Assembly (NCBI GenBank): GCA_036897095.1
Contig: JAYMSP010001676.1
Span: forward strand, 1 to 29,727
Length of the DNA stretch: 29,727 nt
Origin: Plantago elongata
Lineage: Eukaryota > Streptophyta > Magnoliopsida > Lamiales > Plantaginaceae
Reading direction: 5' to 3'
Under the pieces are notes generated by a model. The model did not search any database and was not told the origin of the DNA. It saw only the letters and a list, made by a program, of their open reading frames with translations. Positions 11,181 through 21,532 of the stretch are shown piece by piece; positions within the stretch are counted from its first letter, which is position 1; every line of letters starts with the position of its first letter. Position numbers and translations under genes: made by a program.

Positions 11181-11651
11181 CATAAATAAAGAAGAAAAGC
11201 AAACAGACAAAAGGTGAAGAACAACAACACACTCTTCTTCTTCTTCATTTCTCTCTCGTTTTCATGCGTTCCTTCTCACTCTACACCACACTTTATCGTA
11301 GCAGAAGCTGAAACTGAAACCCATCAATGTTAGTTCTTTAATCGGCTTCCAGTTTGTTCCAAGATTCGGTTTTTACCGATTTTGTTTTCTTGATTTGCAT
11401 GAGAGTTAGTGAGTTTGTGGAAATTAATGGTTTGTGATCTGTTGAATTGGTCGATTGAATGCGTAATGTTTGTTTTTCCTGTTCATTTCAGGTGAAATTG
11501 ATACGGGTTTAGAGTGTTTTTCGTCTTGAGGAATAACTGGTGAGTGATGGTATTACTGGGAGTGTGGAAAAGGAGTGAAAGACTTGATATTTTTGGTGTT
11601 GAGTTTGATCGTTGTGTTTGTTTGAATGTGGTTTAGGAAAAAATTGTGGAA
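11181..11651 (+). promoter_or_regulatory. Core promoter and intron-split 5' leader of the BIG BROTHER-like gene
   Basis: A TATA-like 'cataaataaa' at 11181-11190 is followed by a CT-rich leader ('actcttcttcttcttcattt' near 11230), typical of plant 5' untranslated regions. The leader seems to contain introns: donor-like GT at 11329 or 11540, acceptor-like 'ttcatttcag' ending at 11491, and 'gtggtttag' ending at 11636, fifteen bases before the ATG at 11652. The exact exon choice cannot be fixed without transcripts. Confidence 0.45.
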
Positions 11652-14600
11652 ATGAGCTGGAATCAGAACATGGAGGTTCACTACCCGAACCAGACCGTGC
11701 CGTATAATTCAATTGGGAGTTTTGTGGATTTTTTTGGAGGTCTTACTTATGATCATGTGAATTACATTTTTGCTGATTCCAGTTACATTCAGGTAGATTG
11801 AATGTCTTGTCCTTTACCTTTGTAATGTACTGTTTCATGCTTAATGGTTGTTTGGCCAGCGATTAAAATCAATAAAACCGGGTTGAAACAGGTGTTTTAA
11901 CCAGGTTTTGTTGATTATAATTGCTTGCGGATTTGATTGAAACTCTGCTTCTAGATTGATTGAAATTCTGTTTCTTGATTTTCCCTATTTTGGGCTATTG
12001 AGTACTTGAGTTTTCTTCCACCTGTGGATTTGAACAGCTAACATAATTTCATTTGTGCTTGTTTGAAAACTATTCGAAAGTTGGTTAGACTGAGCTGTTA
12101 ATATCTCCTTGACTGAATGATTGACATAGTTTGCATCTGTAGTGATTTGGTTCTGCTAGATGATTTTCTTTTAACAAAAATGTTTTCTGCAGTGGCTCTA
12201 GGGGTTAATAGCTATCTTTATAAGTTTGATAGTGTTCAGTATTAAGCTTCAACGATCAAATCTGCTCAATGGTGTGTGTACTGCACACACATTATCATGA
12301 AGTGGGCTGATATGTTAAGGCATTGTAATTCCAGTTGAAGAAAATTGCTAAAATCCTAAAGAATTAAGTTTCTCTGAATTGGTGTGATGGAAGATATATG
12401 TGTTCTCTTTGATTTATAGGATTGTGACATTTAGTGACTCCGTTAAAATCTGGTGCAATGTAAATTGTGCAGGAGAATGCTTACCCCTCAACCAATACGA
12501 GTCTGTACAAGTTTGCTGTATCTGGCCCTGAAAGCTTCTCATGCTATGAATATGGGCAAGGTTATGCAGTCAATAGTCATTCTCCAGGAGTTAATGAATA
12601 TAGTGGCAATTTGGAGAACCCACCGGTTGAAGATCAAGCTACTGCTTCAGATGCACACCAGGAAGAAAATCTGAGCTCTACTGTGGATTCTGGTTCTTTA
12701 GAGTGTAAGATCGGTGCCTTGTGCTTAAATTGTTGGCTTATAAACTCTGCAGCTTATTGTCTTCTTGTAATATCTTCTACAAATGTGTGCTTCTTTACTT
12801 TGTTTGTGTGTGTCTCTGTGTGATATGGTGTTGTCTTATCAATGTGCCTTTCAATTACAGGTCCTCGGAATCAACAGGATGCTCGCGACTATGAGGTACT
12901 ATGCACCTTCCTTTAAAAGTTGCCACATTAGACTTTCCTGCCTTATGGCTGATACGTATGGTCAAAGGTGACTGACTATTATTTATCTGTGTTGATCGCA
13001 TTAGGTTGTGTGGCAAGACAACATTGATCCTGACAATATGACATATGAGGTATGGAATTCCCAACATTAACATTCATTTGCATGCTGTTTTCTACCTTTA
13101 GCTAGTAACTGAATTGTTTCCAGATGGTCTGGGGACTCAAATTCTAATTAGACACTGATTATGGAACTATAATATGCTTCACAAAGAATATTAGATAGCT
13201 CATTAGAGGTTTATTTGACACAAGACCTACTGATAGTTTAGCTGGAGTTATGACTTTGAGTCAGATGGATTATGAATGTATATATAGAGAAGAGCCAGAT
13301 CATTAAAATTTTCCTTAAAATTCTGTAGCCTGATTTGTAGTAGAAATTAAGTGTTCCTATCTATATGCATCAAGAGTGCTCTTGAATTCTGAAATCAAAC
13401 CACGTGTCATTATTGATGGCTCTTTATCAGAATTTTGTCCGTGGTACCCGGTCTTCCAAATCCTATATTGTGCATCAAACTTTATAAACTATTTTTCTTT
13501 ATAAATTGGGGTGCACTTGCTATTACTAAAAGTGTAAGCTGCCAAGTGCACGAGTTATCCTTTGGCATTATGTATTTTGGGTCTATATACTCTCATTAAG
13601 TCCCTTAAGATGAATATTATGACACAATATTTCTATCTAGGTCATTTTGTGCCTCCCCTAATTTTTCAAGGGCCTAAATTACCGACTAAACTTGGCTGGC
13701 AGGTTCATATTGTATTACTATCTATTTTTCATTCTCTTATTTGAGAGACGCCCCTTCTCGTCACGCAACTATCATTGTTCCTCACCTATCAGTTTTATAG
13801 TCAGTACACATACGAGATACCATGTGGTTCTCTAATACACTTGTCTCCAGTTGTGATTGCTCTTAGAAGCCAAATCCCCATGTAACAAAACTTCCTTAAT
13901 GCAGTCTCCTGAAATGTTTTTCACTACATTGGGACTTGCAAGAATGTTATGGCTGCATAAAACTCTGAGAGCTATTCCCAGTTTCAATCAACCAGCCAGC
14001 ATTTTGTGTCCTGAAATTCAAATTATACTCCTAGTTGTGATTCTAAAACAACTTGAAAACACACCAATAGGATCACTAAGATCTGCAATGACTAATTCAT
14101 GTCAAATATATATGGCCTTAATCTGATTAATGAATTATTTACTCTGCCAACAGTAGAAGGTAGCTTAATTCTATATACCTGTTGGATTGGTAATGCCAGA
14201 TCCTTTCAAAGAAAAGTATGCTCATCATGTTATTGAAAATGAGCAAATCCCTTGGCCAGTTGGCTGTGTTTGTGAATAACTTGTTCTTGCAAGTTGTAGG
14301 ACATTAATTTTATTGATAGTATTGAATCTATTCTGAATAATGAGTGAATGGGGAATGATCAATTTCTTCTATAGGATAATCTATGCATGTAGTATCATCT
14401 GCAAATTGGTGGTGAAAATGTTGATTCATTTATGAATAGTGAATAAAGCAACGGTATATGTTGTACAGGAGTTACTCGAGCTAGGTGAGGCAGTTGGAAC
14501 TCAAAGCAGGGGTCTCTCTCAAGCCCAAATTGCACTGCTTCCAACTTCAAAGTTCAAATGTGGCTTATTCTCAAGAAAGAGATTCAGAAGTGAACGGTAA

Positions 14601-15391
14601 GGATAAGTGCCTTCATTTCACACCAAGTCATATGAGCTTCTGCATTACATAAACTTTTATTATATACGGTCCTCATCTATGAAATTGGATCCTGTAGTAA
14701 TACTCAGAATGACCTTTATGGTTCATATATGTCATATGTGTTTTTGTGCATATGTATGTAAATTTTTAGGCATCAATTTATCTTACTTTTGGGCCAGATG
14801 TCATGTTTTTATTCCAATCTCTTCAGAGAGGTGAAAAGGTCCTTTAAATAGTTGTAATTGAGCAGTGATGATCTGTGGGTGGGTTGGTTACCTTGAGCAA
14901 GTTGTGAGTTCTGTTCGCGAGACGATTCTGGAGAATCACTTAGCTGTATATGAATCTCCATTCAAGGAGCAATCTTTTAGAAGTCACTATCTTGCATTTG
15001 AAATGTCTCATTAGAACTTCTTAATCTGCTGATGCAAAATTCCAAGAAATATAATACCCTAGCGGTTTGCAGTATATGCTTGGGATTTCATGCCTACTCC
15101 CAGGACATGATTCATTCTTCCAGTTATTAATTGGACTTTTTTTTTTTTGGGTGTAGGTGCGTAATTTGCCAGATGGAGTATAAAAGAGGTGATAAGAGAG
15201 TCACTCTTCCATGCAAACATGTTTACCATACTGGCTGCGGAAGCAGATGGCTGAGCATTAACAAAGTAAGATCCTCTACTTGCTCTTTTTTTTAATGAAA
15301 AACTGCAGACTCTGATATCTTTTACAATATCACATAACAGGCGTGCCCCATCTGTTACAAGGATGTGAGTATTGATGTTCCAAAGATCTGA
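11652..15391 (+). CDS. BB: BIG BROTHER-type RING E3 ubiquitin ligase, seven coding exons
   Basis: Exons 11652-11792, 12473-12704, 12861-12895, 13005-13049, 14469-14596, 15157-15265 and 15341-15391 join with GT-AG introns and consistent phase into 741 nt, 246 residues plus stop. This is close to Arabidopsis BIG BROTHER in length. The N-terminal region is variable (MSWNQNMEVHYPNQ start, then GSFVDFFGG). The conserved block QDNIDPDNMTYEELLELGEA, split over two exons, and GLSQAQIALLPT precede a basic SRKRFRSER stretch. A C-terminal RING-H2 follows: CVIC, PCKHVYH, GC, then W-L-S-I-N-K and CPIC, giving the C3H2C3 zinc ligands plus the Ile and Trp that normally contact the E2. Known role of the family: E3 ligase that restricts the duration of organ growth, with targets including DA1-type peptidases. 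The residue after the sixth ligand is Gly, where the Arabidopsis protein has Ile. There is no in-frame stop in any exon, so the gene looks functional. Confidence 0.92.
13050..14468 (+). other. Large fourth coding intron of the BIG BROTHER-like gene
   Basis: A 1.4-kb intron bounded by 'gag|gtatgg' and 'ttgtacag|gag', in phase 0. The frames inside it (13562-13744 and 13857-14126) have no counterpart in the family and no known domain. I see no inserted transposon with clear termini. Confidence 0.8.
15157..15265 (+). other. RING-H2 core exon of the BIG BROTHER-like gene
   Basis: This 109-base exon encodes most of the zinc-binding fold (CVIC ... PCKH ... H ... C ... W). The last two ligands (CPIC) are in the next exon, 15341-15391. 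It is preceded by a long T tract and 'gtgtag', and ended by 'aaa|gtaag'. The Arg codon before CVIC is split across the upstream intron, which fixes the exon start. Confidence 0.88.
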
Positions 15392-16809
15392 AAGATTGCG
15401 TGTCTTAGCATAGAGGATGGTTGTTGGCTTCATTTTATCCACAGTTTAGTTCAAGGTTATAGTGCTTTCACGTGGTTTCCTCCTTGGTTCTTTATACCTT
15501 TTTTCTTTCTTTCTTTATTATAGTAGAACTCTCTTAAGTTCTCCGTACATAAGATTGACAATTTGATGGGAGCATATTTACTTCAACCTCGTATCTGATT
15601 TACAATCTTTCCTTAAGAGTAGTTATATAGTTTGCATTACGTTGAAGCTTTGTGTTAGTGAAATCTGGACTTTTTATGCTGTGTGAAGTAGCTAAACATG
15701 CTTCTTTGGTAAATCTGTTTATGCTAATCAGCTAAACATGCTGATTATCAAAACATATCTCATTTTAACATTCTTGAGAATATGACCGGATATATCATAT
15801 CATGTATTCATGTTATCTAGTCACTGCTCCTTGCAGAGCTATAACTTCATGATCTGACAGTAACAAAGACACAGGTTTTGAAACAGGTGAACCTATGAAG
15901 AGAATATAAGTAGTGAAATGATAGGTTTTGACAACGGGAATCGAGATTTTAAGACAACTAGCATAATTTAGGTCTTGTTGGTTATACTATTGGAGTGGCC
16001 ATCTCTCCACTCAAATCGAACATTTTGTAAACAAAATTTTCAATTCAATTAAAAAGGGCCACTCAAATTCTATACAAATCATTCCCTTATACTTTAACGG
16101 ATTTGAAACAGAAGGTAAGAGTTAAGTTGGACTCTGTACACGGAGTTTGGACTTGGTTTCATTGAAACTTGTTGGTTCACCATGTAATCTAGCACTTCAA
16201 CATCTAACACCTTTTGTTGTAACATTAGTGCTTAATACTGGTGGCTATGAGGAGAACTTTGAAAGCAGCAATTGGCGGTCTAATTGGCCGTTCACATTCT
16301 CTGCATGCGCAACTCAATATTACTTGATCAAGAATACTTAAACAAGGCAAGAGTCACTGAATATATATTTATATAGTAGATTTTGTCCAGCAATTCTAAT
16401 ATCTGAGAATAAGAGTCTGCTGATCACACATAAGGACAGCACCATGTATATTCTTCACCAGACCAAGTCAACATCTTGAAAGAAAATTATCAACTTCGTA
16501 GTTCTATTATAGGAGATGATCATGGGAGCCAACTAAATCCCGGAAATTTTCACATATGGTCAATTGTACCATAATGTCTGATATGGTACTTTTATTTTTA
16601 TATGGCAAAACTCTCACTTTTACTCATTTGTGCAGCTTAAAATCTATGATAATCTCATGGTTGATCGAAATCTAAATATTTTTTTAAAATAATTAAAGGG
16701 TCACTCAAATTCCCAATCTATTGATTGAAGATGAAGCTCGAATTTCCAATATATTAATTAAAGATAATTACCAATTGAGTTGCGCTTTGTTGTATAAATT
16801 TTACCCGCA
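15392..16809. other. 3' flank of the RING gene and intergenic DNA
   Basis: The first ~150 bases are probably the 3' untranslated region of the RING gene. The rest is AT-rich with no credible gene. A paired phrase, 'ggccatctctccactcaaat' (16007) and 'gggccactcaaattc' (16058), repeats loosely. The frame at 16147-16341 resembles no protein I know. Confidence 0.45.
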
Positions 16810-16813
16810 AATG

Positions 16814-16993
16814 TTACATGAAGTAGTCTACATGTGTGAGTTGAAGTGCTGGGCACGTTGGTGCTAAAGAATTAACAAATGACCTTAGTGATAATTAAGG
16901 TGATCAACTAAGTACTTTGCAATATTCTTCTGACTTTTTTTGGTAACAATTATCATCTCCACGTTCTAATAATAAGCAAAGTGTAATCTGATA
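16814..16993 (+). promoter_or_regulatory. Conserved upstream promoter module of extensin copy 1
   Basis: This block matches 25115-25291 upstream of the second extensin. Shared words include 'gggcacgtt', 'aatgaccttagtg', 'aaggtgatcaac' and 'atctccacgt'. Its end lies about 60 bases before the TATA box. Conservation against a diverged background suggests retained control elements; ACGT cores (in 'gggcacgtt' and 'ctccacgt') are the kind bound by bZIP and bHLH factors. That function is inference. Confidence 0.55.
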
Positions 16994-17051
16994 AACAATT
17001 GATAGAGTATTACACTTAACTGGAGCTCTTTAATTAAGGTTGATGCCTAGC

Positions 17052-17059
17052 TATATAAA
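17052..17059 (+). promoter_or_regulatory. TATA box of extensin copy 1
   Basis: 'tatataaa' lies 83 bases before the ATG, in the context 'agctatataaagg', which is identical to that of the second copy. A CT-rich leader with no upstream ATG follows. Confidence 0.8.
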
Positions 17060-17142
17060 GGCCAGACCTAAGTTCTCAACTTCTCATTCTTCATAACTGA
17101 TTTCTAAGCCTTCTCCAGCAAATAAAGTTGGAGCTACTTACC

Positions 17143-18606
17143 ATGAAAACCTTAAAAACCTTATTAGGAAAGCCATGGCACTTGCCCTTGTTCATTTATG
17201 CAGTGGCATTATGCATCTTAGCTACCAGTGTTGTGGCCAGTGAGTCGTATGTTTATACATCACCACCACCACCGAAGTATACTTATAGTTCACCTCCACC
17301 ACCTACATATGAATACAAGTCTCCACCACCACCAGAACATGTTGAACATGCCAACTACCATTACAAGTCACCACCACCACCGAAGTACATTTATAGCTCA
17401 CCCCCGCCTCCTCCATACCAATACAAATCACCACCACCTCCGAAATATGTTGAACATCCCAAGTACCATTACAAGTCTCCACCACCTCCGAAACATGTAG
17501 AACATCCCAAGTACCATTACAAGTCTCCCCCGCCTCCAAAACATGTAGAACATCCCAAGTACCATTATAAGTCACCACCACCTCAGAAATATGTTGAACA
17601 TCCTAAGTACCATTACAAGTCTCCACCACCTCCGAAACATGTTGAACATCCCAAGTACCATTACAAGTCACCACCACCTCCAAAATATGTTGAACATCCT
17701 AAGTACCATTACAAGTCTCCACCACCTCCGAAACATGTTGAACATCACAAGTACCATTACAAGTCACCACCACCACCAAAGTATATATATAAATCCCCTC
17801 CACCCCCCAAGTACCAATACAAGTCACCACCTCCACCAATCAAGTACCAATACAAGTCACCCGCACCCCCACCATACCAATACACTTCACCACCGCCTCC
17901 AAAACACGTAGAACATCCAAAATACTACTATAGCTCTCCCCCACCGCCTAAGTATGTCTACAGCTCTCCCCCACCACCTCCGTACCAATACTCTTCACCG
18001 CCACCTCCAAAACATGAAGAGCATCCGAAATATATCTACAAGTCACCACCACCACCAAAATACATATATAGTTCACCTCCTCCACCGCCATACCAATACA
18101 AGTCACCACCACCACCAACACATGTAGAACACCCCCAATATCACTACAAGTCACCACCTCCATCAAAGTACATTTATAGCTCACCTCCTCCACCACAATA
18201 CCAATACAAGTCACCACCACCCCCGAAACATGTAGAACATTCACATTATCTTTACAAGTCACCACCTCCACCAAAGTATATGTATAGCTCACCTCCTCCA
18301 CCACCATACCAATACAAGTCACCACCACCCCCAAAACATGTTGAACATCCACAATATCATTACAAGTCCCCACCCCCACCAAAGTACATCTATAGCTCAC
18401 CTCCACCACCTGCATATCATTATATATCACCACCACCTCCAAAACATTTAGAGCACCCTAAGTACCAATACAAGTCACCACCACCACCAAAGTACATGTA
18501 TAGTTCACCTCCTCCACCTCCATACGGTTATAAGTCACCCCCTCCACCATCCCCCTCTCCTCCACCATACTACTACACGTCCCCACCACCTCCAACCGTG
18601 TACTAG
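17143..18606 (+). CDS. Extensin (hydroxyproline-rich cell-wall glycoprotein), copy 1
   Basis: A single-exon, uninterrupted 487-residue protein. The ATG at 17143 is in 'accatgaaa' context. An in-frame TTG at 17128 would also be open, but ATG is the plant start and the signal peptide fits it. Residues 1-32 form the signal peptide ([13 protein letters not shown] core, cleavage probably after VVA). The rest is SPPPP blocks alternating with Tyr/Lys/His spacers such as KYIYSS, PYQYK and [11 protein letters not shown], ending [14 protein letters not shown]. In the family, the prolines of SPPPP are hydroxylated and arabinosylated, and YxY spacers (YIY, YQY, YHY) form isodityrosine cross-links by peroxidase, so this is a cross-linking wall extensin secreted to the apoplast. 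Seven 16-residue units lie in tandem at 17425-17760. Open frames on both strands across the gene are repeat shadows. Confidence 0.95.
   Translation: MKTLKTLLGKPWHLPLFIYAVALCILATSVVASESYVYTSPPPPKYTYSSPPPPTYEYKSPPPPEHVEHANYHYKSPPPPKYIYSSPPPPPYQYKSPPPPKYVEHPKYHYKSPPPPKHVEHPKYHYKSPPPPKHVEHPKYHYKSPPPQKYVEHPKYHYKSPPPPKHVEHPKYHYKSPPPPKYVEHPKYHYKSPPPPKHVEHHKYHYKSPPPPKYIYKSPPPPKYQYKSPPPPIKYQYKSPAPPPYQYTSPPPPKHVEHPKYYYSSPPPPKYVYSSPPPPPYQYSSPPPPKHEEHPKYIYKSPPPPKYIYSSPPPPPYQYKSPPPPTHVEHPQYHYKSPPPSKYIYSSPPPPQYQYKSPPPPKHVEHSHYLYKSPPPPKYMYSSPPPPPYQYKSPPPPKHVEHPQYHYKSPPPPKYIYSSPPPPAYHYISPPPPKHLEHPKYQYKSPPPPKYMYSSPPPPPYGYKSPPPPSPSPPPYYYTSPPPPTVY
17425..17760 (+). repeat. Seven tandem 48-bp coding units in extensin copy 1
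   Basis: Seven consecutive units each encode KSPPPPK[HY]VEHPKYHY with small changes (one P-to-Q, one P-to-H). Exactly 336 bases, no indels, frame kept. The second gene has only three such consecutive units at the matching place (about 26107-26268, variants [24 protein letters not shown]), so the array has expanded or contracted since duplication. Confidence 0.9.
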
Positions 18607-19050
18607 TTCCATTGCGCCTCCTCTCAACTATGGCATATATAATTACAATTCCTACTCAGATTTGTATTAGTATTTCTGAATTGTACTTGCCCATTTTATA
18701 ATCTCGAATTTCCTTTTGTATGTTTTGCGTGCTACTTTTCATTGTATTCCCTTCCATTTTCTTGGACAGTCCAACGTACAATGAAGGTCTGGAACCAAGA
18801 AAGGAGTTGATAGTAGCTTGCCTTAGTTTTTCCTTTATACATTCATCATAATGCTCAATTGTACTTGTCCTTTTGTCAACATTCGAGAAATATGATTTTT
18901 ACTTTTATGAGTTTGAATATCAACACTTTCTAGAATGCAATCTATACAAGTTTATTTGCTTCGTTGTATTAGTAATGATCTCTTTCCATTCATTTACATG
19001 ACATTACAATCCATTCTGCTATTATCAGTGTTCATGTTAGATATCATACC
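18607..19050 (+). other. 3' flank of extensin copy 1, part of the segmental duplication
   Basis: Clearly related to 27190-27625 ('gcctcctctca', 'gtgctacttttcattgta', 'ttgtacttgtc', 'gacattacaatccattctgct'). The similarity ends shortly after the last of these words, which marks the downstream limit of the duplicated segment. It includes the 3' untranslated region; the poly(A) site is not evident. Confidence 0.7.
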
Positions 19051-19400
19051 TCATCATCTAATCTTCATAAATAGCCAAAAACACAAGATTAATAGTGCAA
19101 GTTACAAAGAAAATGCAATGCAATAGGTTTCTAATATAAATAGCCAAAAAACCATGAAAAATCATGCACAAATGTCAATCGTTAGAAATGCTGATTATGC
19201 TTAGCGAATATGAACCCGAGAAAATTTCAAAGAGGGTGTGACAGACAATATCAATTAAACATAAAGTCGATAAAAAATCACCTTCCAAGATGAAAAAAGA
19301 CATTAATGAGCTAGTTTTATCACATATGCTAATATGCATACTTATGTTCGTGAAAACTAAACATAAATGCCTTTAGTGAATGAATATTGAAAGTGCAGGA
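19051..19400. other. Intergenic gap before the retroelement
   Basis: AT-rich, with a short phrase 'aaatagccaaaaa' seen twice (19070 and 19138). No gene is recognised. Confidence 0.4.
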
Positions 19401-19510
19401 TGTTAGAAAAACTGTTTAATTAAGCTAATGTTGCTTCAACAATGTCTATAACATTAACCGGTCCAATTTTATGCACTTTAAGTTTAATCGACTAATTACA
19501 ATTCTTCACT
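19401..19510 (+). repeat. Truncated LTR fragment, partner of 23502-23607
   Basis: Begins TGTTAGA and aligns with the first 106 bases of the right-hand LTR at roughly 90% identity, with one 4-base gap. After the shared 'cttcact' the two diverge abruptly: the left copy runs directly into pre-integrase-like coding sequence, which in a normal element lies more than a kilobase from the LTR. This marks a deletion or recombination junction at 19510/19511. Confidence 0.8.
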
Positions 19511-20439
19511 GATAAGTCATATTTGTGATGATGATATGAAGTTTACTTTGACAAGGATGTTTGTCTAGTGTTCAATAAGGAATATGCGTGAATCATGACA
19601 GGTGAAAGATCTCATGATAACTGATATTTCATGACTTCTAATCCTGTGAATAACTATGTTAATTGTGACAACTCTAAGTCTGCAGAAAAGATTTCAGTTG
19701 AACAGAACTTTCGACCTCATGAGGAGAGTATTAGACAATTTATGGAAAGGATTGATCTAGACTGCTCTAAGACCTGCACTTTACCTATGTTCACTACTGT
19801 GAAATCCCAGGCAGATACCATTGTGGTTGACACTATGGTTGCCACCGTTGGACCAACACTGTACAAGTCAATGAGAGTTGAACTCATGTGTTCCTAAGCC
19901 AGTCGATCAGACAGTATGCTCTTCATGTACTCATCTACAAGATACCAATTGTTTACCAATCCTATTTGCACTATTACAGCTAAATATATTTTCAAATACA
20001 TGTTTGGAACTATAAGCTTAGGATCATGCTACACTAGGGAAACTAACACTAAACTCATTAGGTTTAATGATTCAGATTGTGCTGAAAACACTGATTATCG
20101 AAAATCCATGAGTGATGGATGCTTTTATTTAAGGAGAAATCTGGTCTCATGGTATGGCAAGAAACATCGCTATTGTGTCTTATCACTAGTGAGTCAAAGG
20201 GTGATACTATGTGTAGTTGTGTCAGTCATCTTGATTGGGTCAATTATGTGCTACTTGGTAAAAAGATGTTGAGTGACACATTATGTGATATCCTTAGTGC
20301 CGAATGCATTACTAGGAATCCAAACATCAATCATGTAGACACTATGTACCATGTACTCAAATGCGCAGATATAAGCCAACATTTAGACACCAACATAGCC
20401 TTCATTCTGGGAAGCACTCTAGAGTTGGACATATGTTAG
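19511..20439 (+). pseudogene. Copia pol remnant: pre-integrase piece fused to RT C-terminus and RNase H
   Basis: A frame from about 19511 reads CDDD-type residues and then TGERSHDN (19600-19623), the usual GER-S-DN phrase of the copia pre-integrase domain. It skips the integrase and most of the RT and resumes near 19740 with the RT end: VGPTLYKSM, a stop at 19895-19897, then ASRSDS where copia elements have ASRPDI. RNase H follows with GTISLGS, FNDSDCAEN and LVSWYGKKH. Around 20190 the reading shifts frame and continues to 20439 (ITRNPN and DTMYHVLK, matching the SAIxIxKNPxxHxRTKHI region), ending at the family's usual end of pol. Nonsense codons, a frameshift and a missing middle make it non-functional. 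Confidence 0.8.
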
Positions 20440-21259
20440 GAGCACTGTCACTGCCACTGTTATCATAACATCACTGATCAACAGTTGTATGTTTGTTTGT
20501 GATGAGTGTCTATTATTGCTTTTAGCTTTCCTGCGTTTAGTGTGTGTCTAGGTTAGTGCTAATGGTCTGGTATGTTGTTTAGTCTCTCTCTCTCTCTGTT
20601 GTCTTGAGTATTGTGGGTGTCTTGTTTGCTTGATTGTCTCCTCTCCCTTGCACTATTTTAAAAGCAACTATAAGAGCCCAATGATGACCAATAAAGAGTC
20701 CAATGAAGGCCAACCAAGAAGAGTTTAATGGGGACCATGTTTTGTTGTGACTTTACTATGGGTAGCACTGGTACTGTTGCAGTCCACTTGATTCTCTAAG
20801 CCTACATTGACTCACATATTTTGTGCTCCCAGTTCTATTAGAGACACCAAATTTTTATGCTATGAGTCAAGTGTCTGCCTTCACTCCGTATAAGCTAAAG
20901 CTTTGGAAATGATTCATGCGCGTTCCAATTATTTCACATAGTTCGCCGACTCATAGTAACCCATGGGTTGTCAGAATAGAGGCCTCAACTAAGTTGCTTT
21001 GTTTTAATTTGCTAGGAGTTAAGATAGGGACTGGATCCCATTGCTTTTGGTCTCGGTTTGAGTTAGCTTGTGAGTTGGTTTAATTGACTTATCTTATCTG
21101 TCTGTACTATGTCTTAAGAAGTCTAGAACCTGCATTTAGGGTTAGCTTTTTTACTTGTGTGTCAGTCTTTTAGATGGAAAAGGGTGTTGATGGGACTGTT
21201 GCTGTTACTGTTTGTCTTGTAGTGGATTAGACAATTGCAGCGTTGCCCAACCTCTAACA
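20440..21259 (+). other. Non-coding retroelement DNA, possibly an internal LTR
   Basis: No long frame. It contains a (CT) run at 20584-20598, a TATA-like 'gcaactataagag' at about 20664-20676, and three loose tandem units starting 'gag' at 20674, 20696 and 20721 (consensus gagtccaatgaaggccaa). The stretch ends CTAACA directly before a PBS-like site, and a TGTTAG occurs at 20434-20439, so 20434-21259 could be a separate ~826-bp LTR with TGTTAG...CTAACA ends. No second copy is in the window to prove it, and TGTTAG overlaps the pol stop, so this is tentative. Confidence 0.35.
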
Positions 21260-21273
21260 TGGTATCAGGAGGT
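21260..21273 (+). other. Primer-binding-site-like sequence (initiator tRNA-Met)
   Basis: 'tggtatcaggaggt' follows 'cctctaaca' at once. Copia elements usually carry TGGTATCAGAGC directly after the CA end of the 5' LTR, complementary to the 3' end of initiator tRNA-Met. The first nine bases match and then a base seems lost. It supports a retroelement left-end boundary here. Confidence 0.6.
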
Positions 21274-21532
21274 TTATTAAATTCGAATATCTATTATAAC
21301 TTGGTATAGGTAGAGGATTGTGTGTTCTTTTGCATTGTTTGATAACTTTTTCCTTGGTTATAATCTTGTTTCTTATTTGTCCGAATTATGATATTTGTCG
21401 AAAATATTTTTGAGCTTGGTTAAGCGGAGGGATAAGAAACGATTAATCTTGTTTGGATACATGTGAGCCTTACTTGTTCCCAGAGTTCGAAGTCTGTTAG
21501 AAATTCAATGCATTAAGTGTTTGAATTAAAGT

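Noticed and set aside
13562..14126. Separate genes inside the fourth intron of the RING gene
   Set aside because: The short frames have no domain or splice support. The intron borders are clean and in phase.
17128..17142. In-frame TTG start upstream of extensin copy 1 (and the equivalent at 25831)
   Set aside because: Plant nuclear genes start at ATG in nearly all cases. The ATG fifteen bases downstream has good context in both copies and starts a normal signal peptide.
17425..17760. Regular repeats that could be mistaken for a CRISPR array
   Set aside because: The 48-bp units are contiguous protein-coding repeats without unique spacers, in a plant gene.
17228..18442. Long His/Thr-rich plus-strand frames and Val/Cys-rich minus-strand frames over the extensin genes
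   Set aside because: They are other-frame readings of CCA/CCT-rich repeats, have no start context and appear in both paralogues only because the codons repeat.
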